Shown in pieces: positions 1 to 6,841 of a DNA stretch of 8,557 bases. Position numbers and translations under genes: made by a program. The notes under the pieces were generated by a model. It made no database searches, was not told the origin of the DNA, and saw only the letters and a program-made list of their open reading frames with translations. The stretch's first letter is position 1. Each line of letters starts with the position of its first letter. The stretch is from CAZILN01 sp964540005 (GTDB taxonomy: Bacteria > Bacteroidota > Bacteroidia > Bacteroidales > SM23-62): the NCBI GenBank assembly GCA_964540005.1, contig CAZILN010000099.1:1-8557 (forward strand), given 5' to 3'.

Positions 1-71
1 CCGGACTGGCAACCGAGCAGGGCTGTCAGCAGGACAAGGGTGCTTATTTGCAGGAAACTGGTTCTTTTCAT
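1..71 (-). CDS. N-terminal fragment of a lipoprotein (cut by window edge)
   Basis: Only the first 23 codons are visible; the gene continues beyond the left edge. They encode a typical type II signal peptide: a basic start (MKRTS), a hydrophobic core rich in Leu and a lipobox LLGC, so Cys21 should be lipidated and the mature protein exported to the envelope. The start ATG at 71 is preceded by a good Bacteroidetes -7 element about 28 bp upstream, which supports the start. The gene is divergent from the DUF4432 / TIM-barrel pair across a 175-bp spacer and may belong to the same carbohydrate locus. The mature domain is not in the window, so no function can be assigned. Confidence is high that this is a real lipoprotein start. 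Confidence 0.72.
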   Translation of the reverse strand, partial: MKRTSFLQISTLVLLTALLGCQS

Positions 72-98
72 CTCTGTGGGTTATTTTTGTATCCTGAA

Positions 99-106
99 CA
101 AATTTA
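99..106 (-). promoter_or_regulatory. Bacteroidetes-type -7 promoter element for the leftward lipoprotein gene
   Basis: Read on the minus strand this is TAAATTTG, a perfect match to the Bacteroidetes -7 consensus TAnnTTTG. It lies about 28 bp before the lipoprotein ATG at 71, giving a leader of roughly 20 nt. Only T-rich sequence, without a clear TTTG, is seen where the -33 element should be. Confidence 0.5.
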
Positions 107-212
107 TACTATTTACAGAGAAAAAGTAACGAAATAACTCAATCCATGTTCTATCTTATTTAAACCTGGAGTAAATTGATTTTCTATTCTGCCGAAAACT
201 TAATACTTTCAG

Positions 213-243
213 GTTCTCGACACATAATTAAAAATTCAAGAAC
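213..243. repeat. Imperfect inverted repeat just before the DUF4432 start codon
   Basis: Arms GTTCTCGA (213..220) and TCAAGAAC (236..243) are complementary at 7 of 8 positions, separated by a 15-nt AT-rich spacer. The right arm ends 3 nt before the ATG at 247. It could be an operator, or in the mRNA a hairpin that covers the ribosome-binding region. It could also be chance in AT-rich sequence. No convincing TAnnTTTG element was found on the plus strand of this spacer. Confidence 0.3.
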
Positions 244-246
244 AAA

Positions 247-1314
247 ATGGGAACACAAAGAGATAAATGGAATGGTAAAATATCTCATATCTCCCAACTG
301 GGAGGAATTGAAACTTCTGTCCTGGATAACGGTCCGGGTAAAGGCGTCAGGATAGCATGGATCAACACGGGATCGGGCCTGCGGTTCAAGGTGGTCCTGG
401 ACAGGGCCATGGATATAGCAGAAGCTTCATATATGCAGTACAATCTGGCATGGATCAGCCGTACAGGGATTACGGCTCCCAATCCGGCCTCTTTTGCAGG
501 AACCGAATGGCTGCGAACCTTCACAGGAGGTTTGCTGACCACCTGCGGGCTTTCACATGTGGGCCCTCCTGAAGATGACGGACCGGACCAGCGGGGGATA
601 CACGGCCGTATCGGAAACATCCCGGCAGAACTGGCCTCAATTGTCCAGCCGGATATTCATACAGGCAACCTGGAAATGAGTATAAGCGGAATAATCGGGG
701 AGAACAGGGTATTTGGTCCCAATCTTGAACTAAGGCGCTGTATCGCAGCCAGGCTGGGCGAAGCAACAATAAGAATAAGCGATGAGGTAAGGAACTGCGG
801 TAATGAAGCCGTACCCCATATGCTGCTGTATCATTTTAACTGCGGCTGGCCCCTGGTAGACCAGGGAGCCGGCATACTCTGGAAGGGGGACTGGGAATCA
901 AGGGGGCTTGAAATGGATGATGCCCTGTTCAGGAAGGACAATGATTTTAAGACATGCCCCCCGCCGATTGATCCACACCTGGGAGGAGGGGAAGCCTGCG
1001 GATTCATTGATATGGCAAGCGATAAGGACGGCTATAGCATCTGTGGCATTCATAATCCCGGATTGAACCTGGCCCTGAGTATCAGGTATAAAAAATCACA
1101 ACTGCCGGCTTTTACCAACTGGCAGCACTGGGGCCGGGGTGAGTATGTAACCGGACTCGAACCCGGGACCAACACCCCGATCGGGCAGGATGAGGCACGA
1201 AGATTGGGGAAGCTTATTACACTAGAACCGGGGGAAAGCCGGAAATATGAACTTGAGCTTGAACTCATGAATGATGAAAGTCAGATCCGGAAACTGCTCA
1301 ATAAGATAGGCTAA
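247..1314 (+). CDS. DUF4432 family protein (aldose-1-epimerase-like)
   Basis: 355 residues with no signal peptide, so predicted cytoplasmic. The sequence has the look of the DUF4432 branch of the galactose-mutarotase beta-sandwich superfamily: DRAMDI at 52-57, GGLLTTCGLSHVG at 94-106, GIHGRIGN at 117-124 (His119, Arg121), a YHFNCGWPL segment at 195-203 (His196, Asn198), and NWQHWGRGEY then GLEPGTNTPIG at 291-313 (Trp292, His294, Glu305). These His, Arg and Glu residues line the sugar pocket in related mutarotases; the true substrate of most DUF4432 proteins is unknown. It is followed after 45 bp by a TIM-barrel isomerase-like gene in the same direction, so the two are probably co-transcribed in a sugar-processing locus. 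Length is normal and intact. The family call is firm; activity on a sugar or sugar-acid is inference. Confidence 0.88.
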   Translation: MGTQRDKWNGKISHISQLGGIETSVLDNGPGKGVRIAWINTGSGLRFKVVLDRAMDIAEASYMQYNLAWISRTGITAPNPASFAGTEWLRTFTGGLLTTCGLSHVGPPEDDGPDQRGIHGRIGNIPAELASIVQPDIHTGNLEMSISGIIGENRVFGPNLELRRCIAARLGEATIRISDEVRNCGNEAVPHMLLYHFNCGWPLVDQGAGILWKGDWESRGLEMDDALFRKDNDFKTCPPPIDPHLGGGEACGFIDMASDKDGYSICGIHNPGLNLALSIRYKKSQLPAFTNWQHWGRGEYVTGLEPGTNTPIGQDEARRLGKLITLEPGESRKYELELELMNDESQIRKLLNKIG

Positions 1315-1359
1315 AGCAGTCAGAAATGCTGCTGCACTATTAATATAACCTGTGAGATA

Positions 1360-2283
1360 ATGAAAAGAAGAAATTTTATCAGGACATCGGCAGTCCTTCC
1401 GCTTGCGGGCATGGCAGTGTCATCCTGCGCTGTTGAAAGTGAAGATGGCAGGGATTGTTATTCAGGGCCCGTTATTCTGGGACTGAATGCTTATTCATTT
1501 AACAATTTACTGCTGGAGGGTAAAATGAGCATTAAAGAGTTGTTTGCCTTTGCTGTACAAACCGGTTTCCGGGGAGTGGACCTGACAGCCTATTACATTC
1601 CGGGATATCCTGAGGTCCCACCGGATGAAACCTTATTTGGGATTAAAAAACTGGCTTTCAGATATGGCCTGGCCATATCAGGTACAGGGGTGAGGAATGA
1701 TTTTACCCTGGCTGACCCTGAAAAGAGGAAAGAACAAAAACAGCTGGTAATGGACTGGGTGGTGGCTGCTTCAAAGCTGGGAGTACCACATATCAGGATC
1801 TTTGGAGGGAATACGGAACCCGAAGGACATAGCCGGAAAGAGATCATTGCATGGATGATTGAAGATATCAGGGAATGTGCCAGCTTCGGTAAAAAAAACG
1901 GTGTGATGATCTCTTTCCAGAATCATAATGATTTCATAAAAAGCGCCGATGAGGTCATTTCCATTCTGAAAGCCGTTGATTCTGAATGGTGCGGACTGAT
2001 GCTTGATACAGGAAGCCTGCCACAGGGTGATGTATACCAGGAGATTGAAAAGCTCATACCCTATGCTGTCACCTGGCAGGTCAAGGAGAATGTTAAGACC
2101 GGAGGCTCCGAATATCCTGCTGATTTCAGCAAGCTGATATCCCTGATAATTAAATCCGGATACAGGGGCTGGCTCCCATTGGAGACACTGGGAGAGGGTG
2201 ATCCCTATGGAAAAGTCAGGGCACTTTATCAGGCAGTAAGCAGGGAGTTATCCTTGGCGGCAACCGGTAAAACTGATGCCTGA
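1360..2283 (+). CDS. Exported xylose-isomerase-like TIM-barrel protein (sugar isomerase/epimerase family)
   Basis: 307 residues. The N-terminus reads MKRRNFIRTS, a twin-arginine-like signal, followed by a hydrophobic stretch and Cys23 in AVSSC, a plausible lipobox; the protein is therefore probably a Tat-exported lipoprotein. The mature part (from about 38) fits the AP-endonuclease-2 / xylose-isomerase-like TIM barrel: LGLNAYSF at 40-47, GFRGVDL at 69-75, HIRIFGGN at 144-151, FQNHND at 186-191, GLMLDTGSL at 212-220, TWQVKENV at 238-245 and WLPLETLG at 271-278. Asp216 and Glu275 match usual metal ligands, but Gln187 and Gln240 sit where Glu and His are typical. It follows the DUF4432 gene by 45 bp and probably shares its transcript. 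The family often epimerises or isomerises sugars or keto-sugars; the exact reaction here is unknown. Confidence 0.87.
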   Translation: MKRRNFIRTSAVLPLAGMAVSSCAVESEDGRDCYSGPVILGLNAYSFNNLLLEGKMSIKELFAFAVQTGFRGVDLTAYYIPGYPEVPPDETLFGIKKLAFRYGLAISGTGVRNDFTLADPEKRKEQKQLVMDWVVAASKLGVPHIRIFGGNTEPEGHSRKEIIAWMIEDIRECASFGKKNGVMISFQNHNDFIKSADEVISILKAVDSEWCGLMLDTGSLPQGDVYQEIEKLIPYAVTWQVKENVKTGGSEYPADFSKLISLIIKSGYRGWLPLETLGEGDPYGKVRALYQAVSRELSLAATGKTDA

Positions 2284-2306
2284 GGTTAAAAACCTGATAT
2301 TTTTTC
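2283..2306 (+). terminator. Weak intrinsic terminator candidate after the TIM-barrel gene
   Basis: AGGTT (2283..2287) and AACCT (2291..2295) form a 5-bp stem with a 3-nt loop, followed by a T-rich tract at 2299..2306. The stem begins at the last base of the stop codon. It is short and AU-rich, so termination would be weak, but its place between two transcription units fits. Confidence 0.3.
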
Positions 2307-2323
2307 AGTATATTGCTGATAAA

Positions 2324-2331
2324 TAGTTTTG
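2324..2331 (+). promoter_or_regulatory. Bacteroidetes-type -7 promoter element for the outer-membrane barrel gene
   Basis: TAGTTTTG is an exact match to TAnnTTTG. It lies 42 bp before the ATG at 2374, predicting a leader of about 35 nt. A run of T at 2301..2305 lies near the expected -33 position but is not a clean TTTG. This suggests the barrel gene is transcribed separately from the sugar locus upstream. Confidence 0.45.
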
Positions 2332-2373
2332 ACAGATGTCATTATTTGTCGGAGCTTTTCTTGCTTTTTGTAG

Positions 2374-2853
2374 ATGAAAGCACTTAAAACAATAGTTTTT
2401 CTCAGCTTCCTTTTGTTTACTGCCGCCAATCATGCCGACGCACAGCGAAGACTTAATCCTATGCAAGCGTTATATGGTGAGTTCTGGTTGATCACCCCTG
2501 ATCAAAGCTATCGTGCTGCCGGTATCAGTTATGAGAGGTTTTTCAGTCCGAAAAGTACTCTATCCATAAAATTTGGAGCCGTTCCCAGTTTCTCGGCAAA
2601 GATAGTTGATGTTCCCGTTATGATACAGGGCTATACCCACAGTGGGCGCAAGCATCACGTGGAATTCGGGGGAGGACTCGCTCCCGAGTTTGATTATTTG
2701 GATGAATTTAAAGTCACACTCCATCCCATGGTACTAGCGGGGTACCGTTTCTACCGGGGAACCGGACTGATGTTCCGGGCCACGATGAATTATGTTATCT
2801 ACCCGGACGCCTTTCCAAGTCCCTCAATCAGTATAGGATACGCGTTTAAATAA
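2374..2853 (+). CDS. Small outer-membrane beta-barrel protein, function unknown
   Basis: 159 residues with a clear Sec signal peptide: MKALK, a hydrophobic core, and a signal peptidase I site ADA|Q after residue 23. The mature 136 residues consist of alternating polar and hydrophobic segments typical of transmembrane beta-strands, for example AAGISYERFF (49-58), STLSIKFGA (61-69), KHHVEFGGGLAP (90-101), MVLAGYRFY (115-123), GLMFRATMNYVIY (127-139) and the C-terminal SISIGYAFK, an aromatic-ending last strand. This resembles the short eight-stranded barrel proteins common in Bacteroidota (pattern of ISYERFF followed by VPVMI, KHHVEFG, GYRFY). Its own promoter-like element suggests independent expression. 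No enzymatic motif is visible. A role in the outer membrane is inferred; the substrate or partner is unknown. Confidence 0.8.
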   Translation: MKALKTIVFLSFLLFTAANHADAQRRLNPMQALYGEFWLITPDQSYRAAGISYERFFSPKSTLSIKFGAVPSFSAKIVDVPVMIQGYTHSGRKHHVEFGGGLAPEFDYLDEFKVTLHPMVLAGYRFYRGTGLMFRATMNYVIYPDAFPSPSISIGYAFK

Positions 2854-2911
2854 CACAATTGCAACCTCCATCTCTTTTTCCTGTCTTTATGTATGAGTGA
2901 TAAATGATGTG

Positions 2912-2940
2912 ACTGTTACAGCTTATAATTAACTGTAATA
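2912..2940. promoter_or_regulatory. Possible operator: paired repeats upstream of the DUF2807 gene
   Basis: The inverted repeat TTACAG (2916..2921) and CTGTAA (2933..2938) encloses an 11-bp AT-rich spacer. The same stretch also holds a direct repeat, ACTGTTACA (2912..2920) and ACTGTAATA (2932..2940), exactly 20 bp apart, about two helical turns. It sits 38-66 bp before the start codon at 2978. This geometry suits a dimeric regulator, but no regulator gene is nearby, and no TAnnTTTG element is seen in the 124-bp spacer. Confidence 0.3.
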
Positions 2941-2977
2941 TCATCTTATCTGGAATAAATAAATAAATCGAAATGAA

Positions 2978-3595
2978 ATGAATATGAAAAAATTGATGAC
3001 CCCGGCACTTATCCTGTTGATCGTCATCTCAGGATGTGATATTTATGATTATGACAATACAAGGGTCATCGTTGGCAGCGGTGAAATAGTCAGCGAGGAA
3101 ATGGATTTCCAGGATTTCTCAAGCATTAATAATACCGGTGTAGCCAATGTTTATATCACCAAGGGAGAAACCCAGTCTGTAACTTTCAGGGCACAGCAGA
3201 ACATTCTGGACCTGATGACCGGACGGGTCAGGAGGGATCAGCTGGTTATTGGTTTTGCCGACAATATCAGCATCCGGGACAGCAAGGAGATCTCTATTGA
3301 AATAACCACACCCGGGATCACTGCTATTAGCTCCCAGGGGGTTGGTGATTTTTTCCTGGAAGGAGAGCGGCAGTCAGAGCTGTACATCAATATTACCGGG
3401 GTAGGTAATGTATGGGCATATGACCAGCCTGTTGATTACTGCAGGGTAATTCTTACCGGCGTTGGCAATTGTTTTGTGCTGGTCTATGATACCCTTGATG
3501 TGAATATTACCGGTGTAGGCGGACTTTATTACAGGGGGGAGCCCTACCTTATAACCAGTATAACCGGTGTTGGCGGAGTGATCAACGATAACTGA
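2978..3595 (+). CDS. DUF2807 (head-GIN domain) lipoprotein with ITGVG repeats
   Basis: 205 residues. The signal peptide ends in the lipobox VISGC, so Cys20 is predicted to be lipidated. An in-frame ATG at 2984 (MKKLMT) is an equally plausible start. GSGEIVSEEMDFQDFSSI (33-50) followed by GVANVYITKGE (54-64) is the classic opening of DUF2807, the putative auto-transporter adhesin head-GIN domain. The second half is a beta-solenoid-like series in which a TGVG turn recurs at 140, 160, 178 and 196, with related turns at NTGVAN (52-57) and SQGVGD (119-124). The spacing of 18-20 residues fits one rung per repeat. Most relatives use GSGD-type turns here. The protein is likely anchored in the envelope; its function is unknown and adhesion is only the family's nominal label. 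It converges with the permease gene, with no gap between the stop codons. Confidence 0.88.
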   Translation: MNMKKLMTPALILLIVISGCDIYDYDNTRVIVGSGEIVSEEMDFQDFSSINNTGVANVYITKGETQSVTFRAQQNILDLMTGRVRRDQLVIGFADNISIRDSKEISIEITTPGITAISSQGVGDFFLEGERQSELYINITGVGNVWAYDQPVDYCRVILTGVGNCFVLVYDTLDVNITGVGGLYYRGEPYLITSITGVGGVINDN

Positions 3596-6500
3596 TCATT
3601 CATACCGGAGATGAGCGATCAGGTTCCTGCCGACAGCGAACCTGGTAAACAAGCCTATCCAGATAAAAGCGTTCACCAGGAGCAAGCCAAGGATTACTGC
3701 CAGGTTTGTCAGTGAGATATCAGTGTTAACTGACAGCAGGCTTGGAAGAGTGGCGATAACAGCAGCAATGAATCCTGAGAGAATACCGGCAAGAAGTAAT
3801 ACAGTGTATTCAAGGAAAATGATTGAGTTTATTAGCGGTGAACTGTACCCGATGGCCTGAAGCAGGCCAATTTCACTTTTACGTTCCATAATGCTTCTGG
3901 CCAGTACTATCCCCAGGCCGATTGTTCCAAGCAGTAAACTCAAAACGCCGAGCATCAGGAATATTGACAGGTAAGTATTCTCTACCGTGTAAAACTCGGC
4001 TAGCCTGTCGGATGTCTTATTCATTCGCCAGCCAAAGTCACGGAAGATCCTCATCAATTCTTCGCCGGTATTTGATCCCGCTTCATCCGCAGGATTGATA
4101 AGAAAAACTTCGGACCCGCTTGAGGCGGGAAAATTGCTCAGAAAATGCTGATCGGAAATAATAACATAACCCTGGAAAACAGAAGCTGCCAGTCCACCAA
4201 CCAATTTCAGTCTCAGGGTATCTCCGGCAGCATTCTTATACTGGAGGGTATCACCCACCTTCCGTCCCAATCCCCATTGTATCGCCGTCTGATCGGCAAT
4301 AGCCGGGATCACCCCCCCGGGAAGGGATTGCTCAAGTGTCAGCCAGGGATGGTTTACATCAAGATCTTCGGTTCGGCTGACAAAACTGAACCTTCCTTCC
4401 AGCTGTGCCGGGTTAACACCAAGTATGGCCGGATTACTAACCCTGTTCAGGTTAAGGCAACTGGCATCATCGCCCTGGCTCTTGCGGAACTGTACAAAAT
4501 CATACTTCCCTTCCAGTCCGTACTGACTGGTAACCTGTGGATCGTTAAGGTTGTGCAGGACAGGGATGGTGGCTTCTGCGAAGTATCCGAACCCTCCTGT
4601 ACCACCGGAAAGGTCATCTGTCCCTCCGGATAAGTCTTTGCGGTTTGCCCCGGTGGCTACTACGATGAATGTTCCCAACGCAAACAATACTATGATGGCA
4701 AAGCTTCTTCTTGGATTCCTTGAGATATTGCGCCGGCTGAATTTATATACAGTATCCAGGTAGTCAGATCGTGCCTGTCCGGGATTCACAAAGTACAGGC
4801 AAAACATCAGGAAGCCGATCAGCAGCAGTCCGCCGGCAATGAAGTATCCTGAGGTACTTACCTCTGTTGTATTCATCCGGATAATGATCCCGGCCGATAC
4901 CAGGACTGACATCAAACCGGAAAGCAATGCTGGTTTTGAGGACCTTTCTCTGACACTGGCAGGCCTGTCTTTCTGTATATCAGCTGTTTGCTTTTTCAGC
5001 CTTCTGCGGAGGCTGACGTATATAACAATCACCCCGATTAGAAAACCAATAAGAAAACCTTCCAGGAGGGTTAGTACTTCGAGCCTGATCTCCAGTATGC
5101 TTGTTCGCACAATATCAAACCAGATCCTGTTCATTAACAGGAGGATTAATTTATTATACAACAGGGCCAGGAGTATTCCCGTGGCTGCGCCGAAAAAGGA
5201 GACCAGCATACCCTCAAGGATGAATAACTTTATTATCATGGCCCGGCTGAATCCTATGGCGGAGAGTGTTCCTGCCTGTGGTATGCGGGGATTTAGCGAC
5301 AGGAGAAAAAGCATGGCTGTAAGCAGTATGGCTGAAACCAGGACGAAGAAACTGAGGCCAATAAACAACTGGCTGAAATCCACACCATTACTGGCAGCCA
5401 TCCTGGACTCTGACCTGATATCCGAGACCTCAATTCCGATTTGTCCGGGGAGCAGGTTTGACCGGAAAAGCTGAAGCAATCCTGATTCATCCATATCCCC
5501 GGCAGGGAACCTTATGGCCGTGTAATCACCAAACCTGTTCTGCCAGAGTTTTTCACCCAGGGCAGCCGATATGAATGCCTTGGGTGTTCCCCCATACTGG
5601 TTCCAGTAGACCTCGTCTTTATCCCGGATCTTCTCCAGATCGATCGGGATACCTGCTTCCCAATCCCTGCAGTTACCCGCATCGGAGAGTCCGGGTAAAA
5701 ACGGCATCAGGTCTTCACCCCCGTATTCACCTCCCACAGCAATGACTTTTTTAACCTGTAGGCTGACTGACTCTTCTTTCAGGGTCCGGAGCGGACCAAC
5801 GACAAAATAATCCAGTCTTATGCTGTCGCCTGATGTTATTCCAAGGTCCGTGGCCAGCCAGCGGTTAACAATTATCTCATTGTCAGTCAGTCCTTCTTCC
5901 AGGGCCGACACAAAGGAATAGGGGGTTTCCTTATCCCCTGTACTGATTGCATTAACAAAATAGGTGAGTATGAAGCGTTTCTCTATAGGAGATGCCCTGA
6001 AAGCAGCTGCAATTGAAGGTTCAATAAATACCCTTTCTGAAAACACCTCAATCTCATTGGTTCCCGGCAAATGCCTGATCCGGAGATTCGCATCGACCGG
6101 ATTCCACACCTGGCTGATCCGGTCCTTTATCTGTTCAGGGTCAGTTGGCTGTCCGGGTATAATCAGCATGCGGTTTATCTTTTGCTCCATTTCCAGCAAT
6201 TCATTCAGAAAATCGAGATCAATGAATACACTGGCCGGAGAGGTCTGTGAATTCTGAAGCTGAAACCTTCCCATTTCAGATATGCCGGCTATGCCTGAAA
6301 CGTGAACCCGGACGGACAGACTTGTTTCCTGGTCTGATACAAAAGGGGCATTGAGCGGGATCAGGCTGCTCTTTTTGATCTTCAGAAGGAATGAGTCTCC
6401 TGCCTTGAGTTGCAGCCTCTCCGCCAGCCTTTCATTGATAATAACCCCGTCTCTTACGAGCTGGTTAAAGAAACTGTCTGTTTCCGCAAGCAGGTTAAAA

Positions 6501-6841
6501 TCCTGATTGACCCCCAGCACCTGTATTTCATCCTCCCTGAGCCTGCCTCCATCCACAATAGCCAGGGCACTGGTTTGCAGTACCGGGACGACCTGCATGC
6601 CTGTGGCAGAAACCAGGTCACCGGCCAGATCTTCTGATAAGAACCGTTCACCCGCGTCTACCAGGAATTCAGCATTACCCAGGCGGTAGCTTACATTCTT
6701 TTCCAGGCTGTAGCTAACCGAATCACCGATTATCAGTGCTCCGCACAATACAGCCGTACTGACAGCAACACCAATAGCTACAGTAAGATTATTATAGGCA
6801 TAGTGCAGCAGGCTTTTTATGACAAATCTCAGGGGGTTCAT
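3596..6841 (-). CDS. FtsX/MacB-type ABC transporter permease, double module (YbbP-like topology)
   Basis: 1081 residues forming two permease modules. Module 1 has TM1 (about 18-40), a large periplasmic MacB-core-like domain (about 45-488), then three helices (491-515, 539-562, 592-611) with the FtsX motif IPQAGTLSAIGFS at 520-532. Two more helices follow (638-657, 665-684). Module 2 opens with the basic motif RRNISRNPRRS (703-713) and TM7 (714-731), has a second periplasmic domain (about 735-952), and ends in three helices (955-981, 1003-1034, 1043-1068) with the FtsX motif ERKSEIGLLQAIGYS (986-1000). Ten helices and two extracytoplasmic domains match the layout of YbbP, although this protein is longer. 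It overlaps the ATPase gene by ATGA, so the two are translationally coupled. No MacA-type adaptor is nearby, so lipid, lipoprotein or glycolipid handling is more likely than drug efflux; the substrate is unknown. The tandem DLSGGT at 736-748 is odd. Confidence 0.92.
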   Translation of the reverse strand: MNPLRFVIKSLLHYAYNNLTVAIGVAVSTAVLCGALIIGDSVSYSLEKNVSYRLGNAEFLVDAGERFLSEDLAGDLVSATGMQVVPVLQTSALAIVDGGRLREDEIQVLGVNQDFNLLAETDSFFNQLVRDGVIINERLAERLQLKAGDSFLLKIKKSSLIPLNAPFVSDQETSLSVRVHVSGIAGISEMGRFQLQNSQTSPASVFIDLDFLNELLEMEQKINRMLIIPGQPTDPEQIKDRISQVWNPVDANLRIRHLPGTNEIEVFSERVFIEPSIAAAFRASPIEKRFILTYFVNAISTGDKETPYSFVSALEEGLTDNEIIVNRWLATDLGITSGDSIRLDYFVVGPLRTLKEESVSLQVKKVIAVGGEYGGEDLMPFLPGLSDAGNCRDWEAGIPIDLEKIRDKDEVYWNQYGGTPKAFISAALGEKLWQNRFGDYTAIRFPAGDMDESGLLQLFRSNLLPGQIGIEVSDIRSESRMAASNGVDFSQLFIGLSFFVLVSAILLTAMLFLLSLNPRIPQAGTLSAIGFSRAMIIKLFILEGMLVSFFGAATGILLALLYNKLILLLMNRIWFDIVRTSILEIRLEVLTLLEGFLIGFLIGVIVIYVSLRRRLKKQTADIQKDRPASVRERSSKPALLSGLMSVLVSAGIIIRMNTTEVSTSGYFIAGGLLLIGFLMFCLYFVNPGQARSDYLDTVYKFSRRNISRNPRRSFAIIVLFALGTFIVVATGANRKDLSGGTDDLSGGTGGFGYFAEATIPVLHNLNDPQVTSQYGLEGKYDFVQFRKSQGDDASCLNLNRVSNPAILGVNPAQLEGRFSFVSRTEDLDVNHPWLTLEQSLPGGVIPAIADQTAIQWGLGRKVGDTLQYKNAAGDTLRLKLVGGLAASVFQGYVIISDQHFLSNFPASSGSEVFLINPADEAGSNTGEELMRIFRDFGWRMNKTSDRLAEFYTVENTYLSIFLMLGVLSLLLGTIGLGIVLARSIMERKSEIGLLQAIGYSSPLINSIIFLEYTVLLLAGILSGFIAAVIATLPSLLSVNTDISLTNLAVILGLLLVNAFIWIGLFTRFAVGRNLIAHLRYE

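Noticed and set aside
204..211. TACTTTCA as a plus-strand -7 element for the DUF4432 gene
   Set aside because: It deviates from TAnnTTTG at two positions and has no -33 partner, so it was not annotated as a promoter.
1315..1333. Inverted repeat AGCAG / CTGCT between the DUF4432 and TIM-barrel genes
   Set aside because: The stem is only 5 bp with a 9-nt loop and is not followed by a T-run, so it does not support a terminator; the two genes are more likely co-transcribed.
2951..2970. AATAAATAAATAAAT short tandem repeat before the DUF2807 start
   Set aside because: A few copies of a 4-bp AT-rich unit in a leader are expected by chance in this phylum; too short to argue for phase variation.
4145..5474. 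Long open frames on the plus strand opposite the permease (4145..4633 and 4839..5474)
   Set aside because: They lie wholly antisense to a clearly conserved permease, and their translations show no domain, signal peptide or plausible composition. They are by-products of the opposite strand's codon usage.
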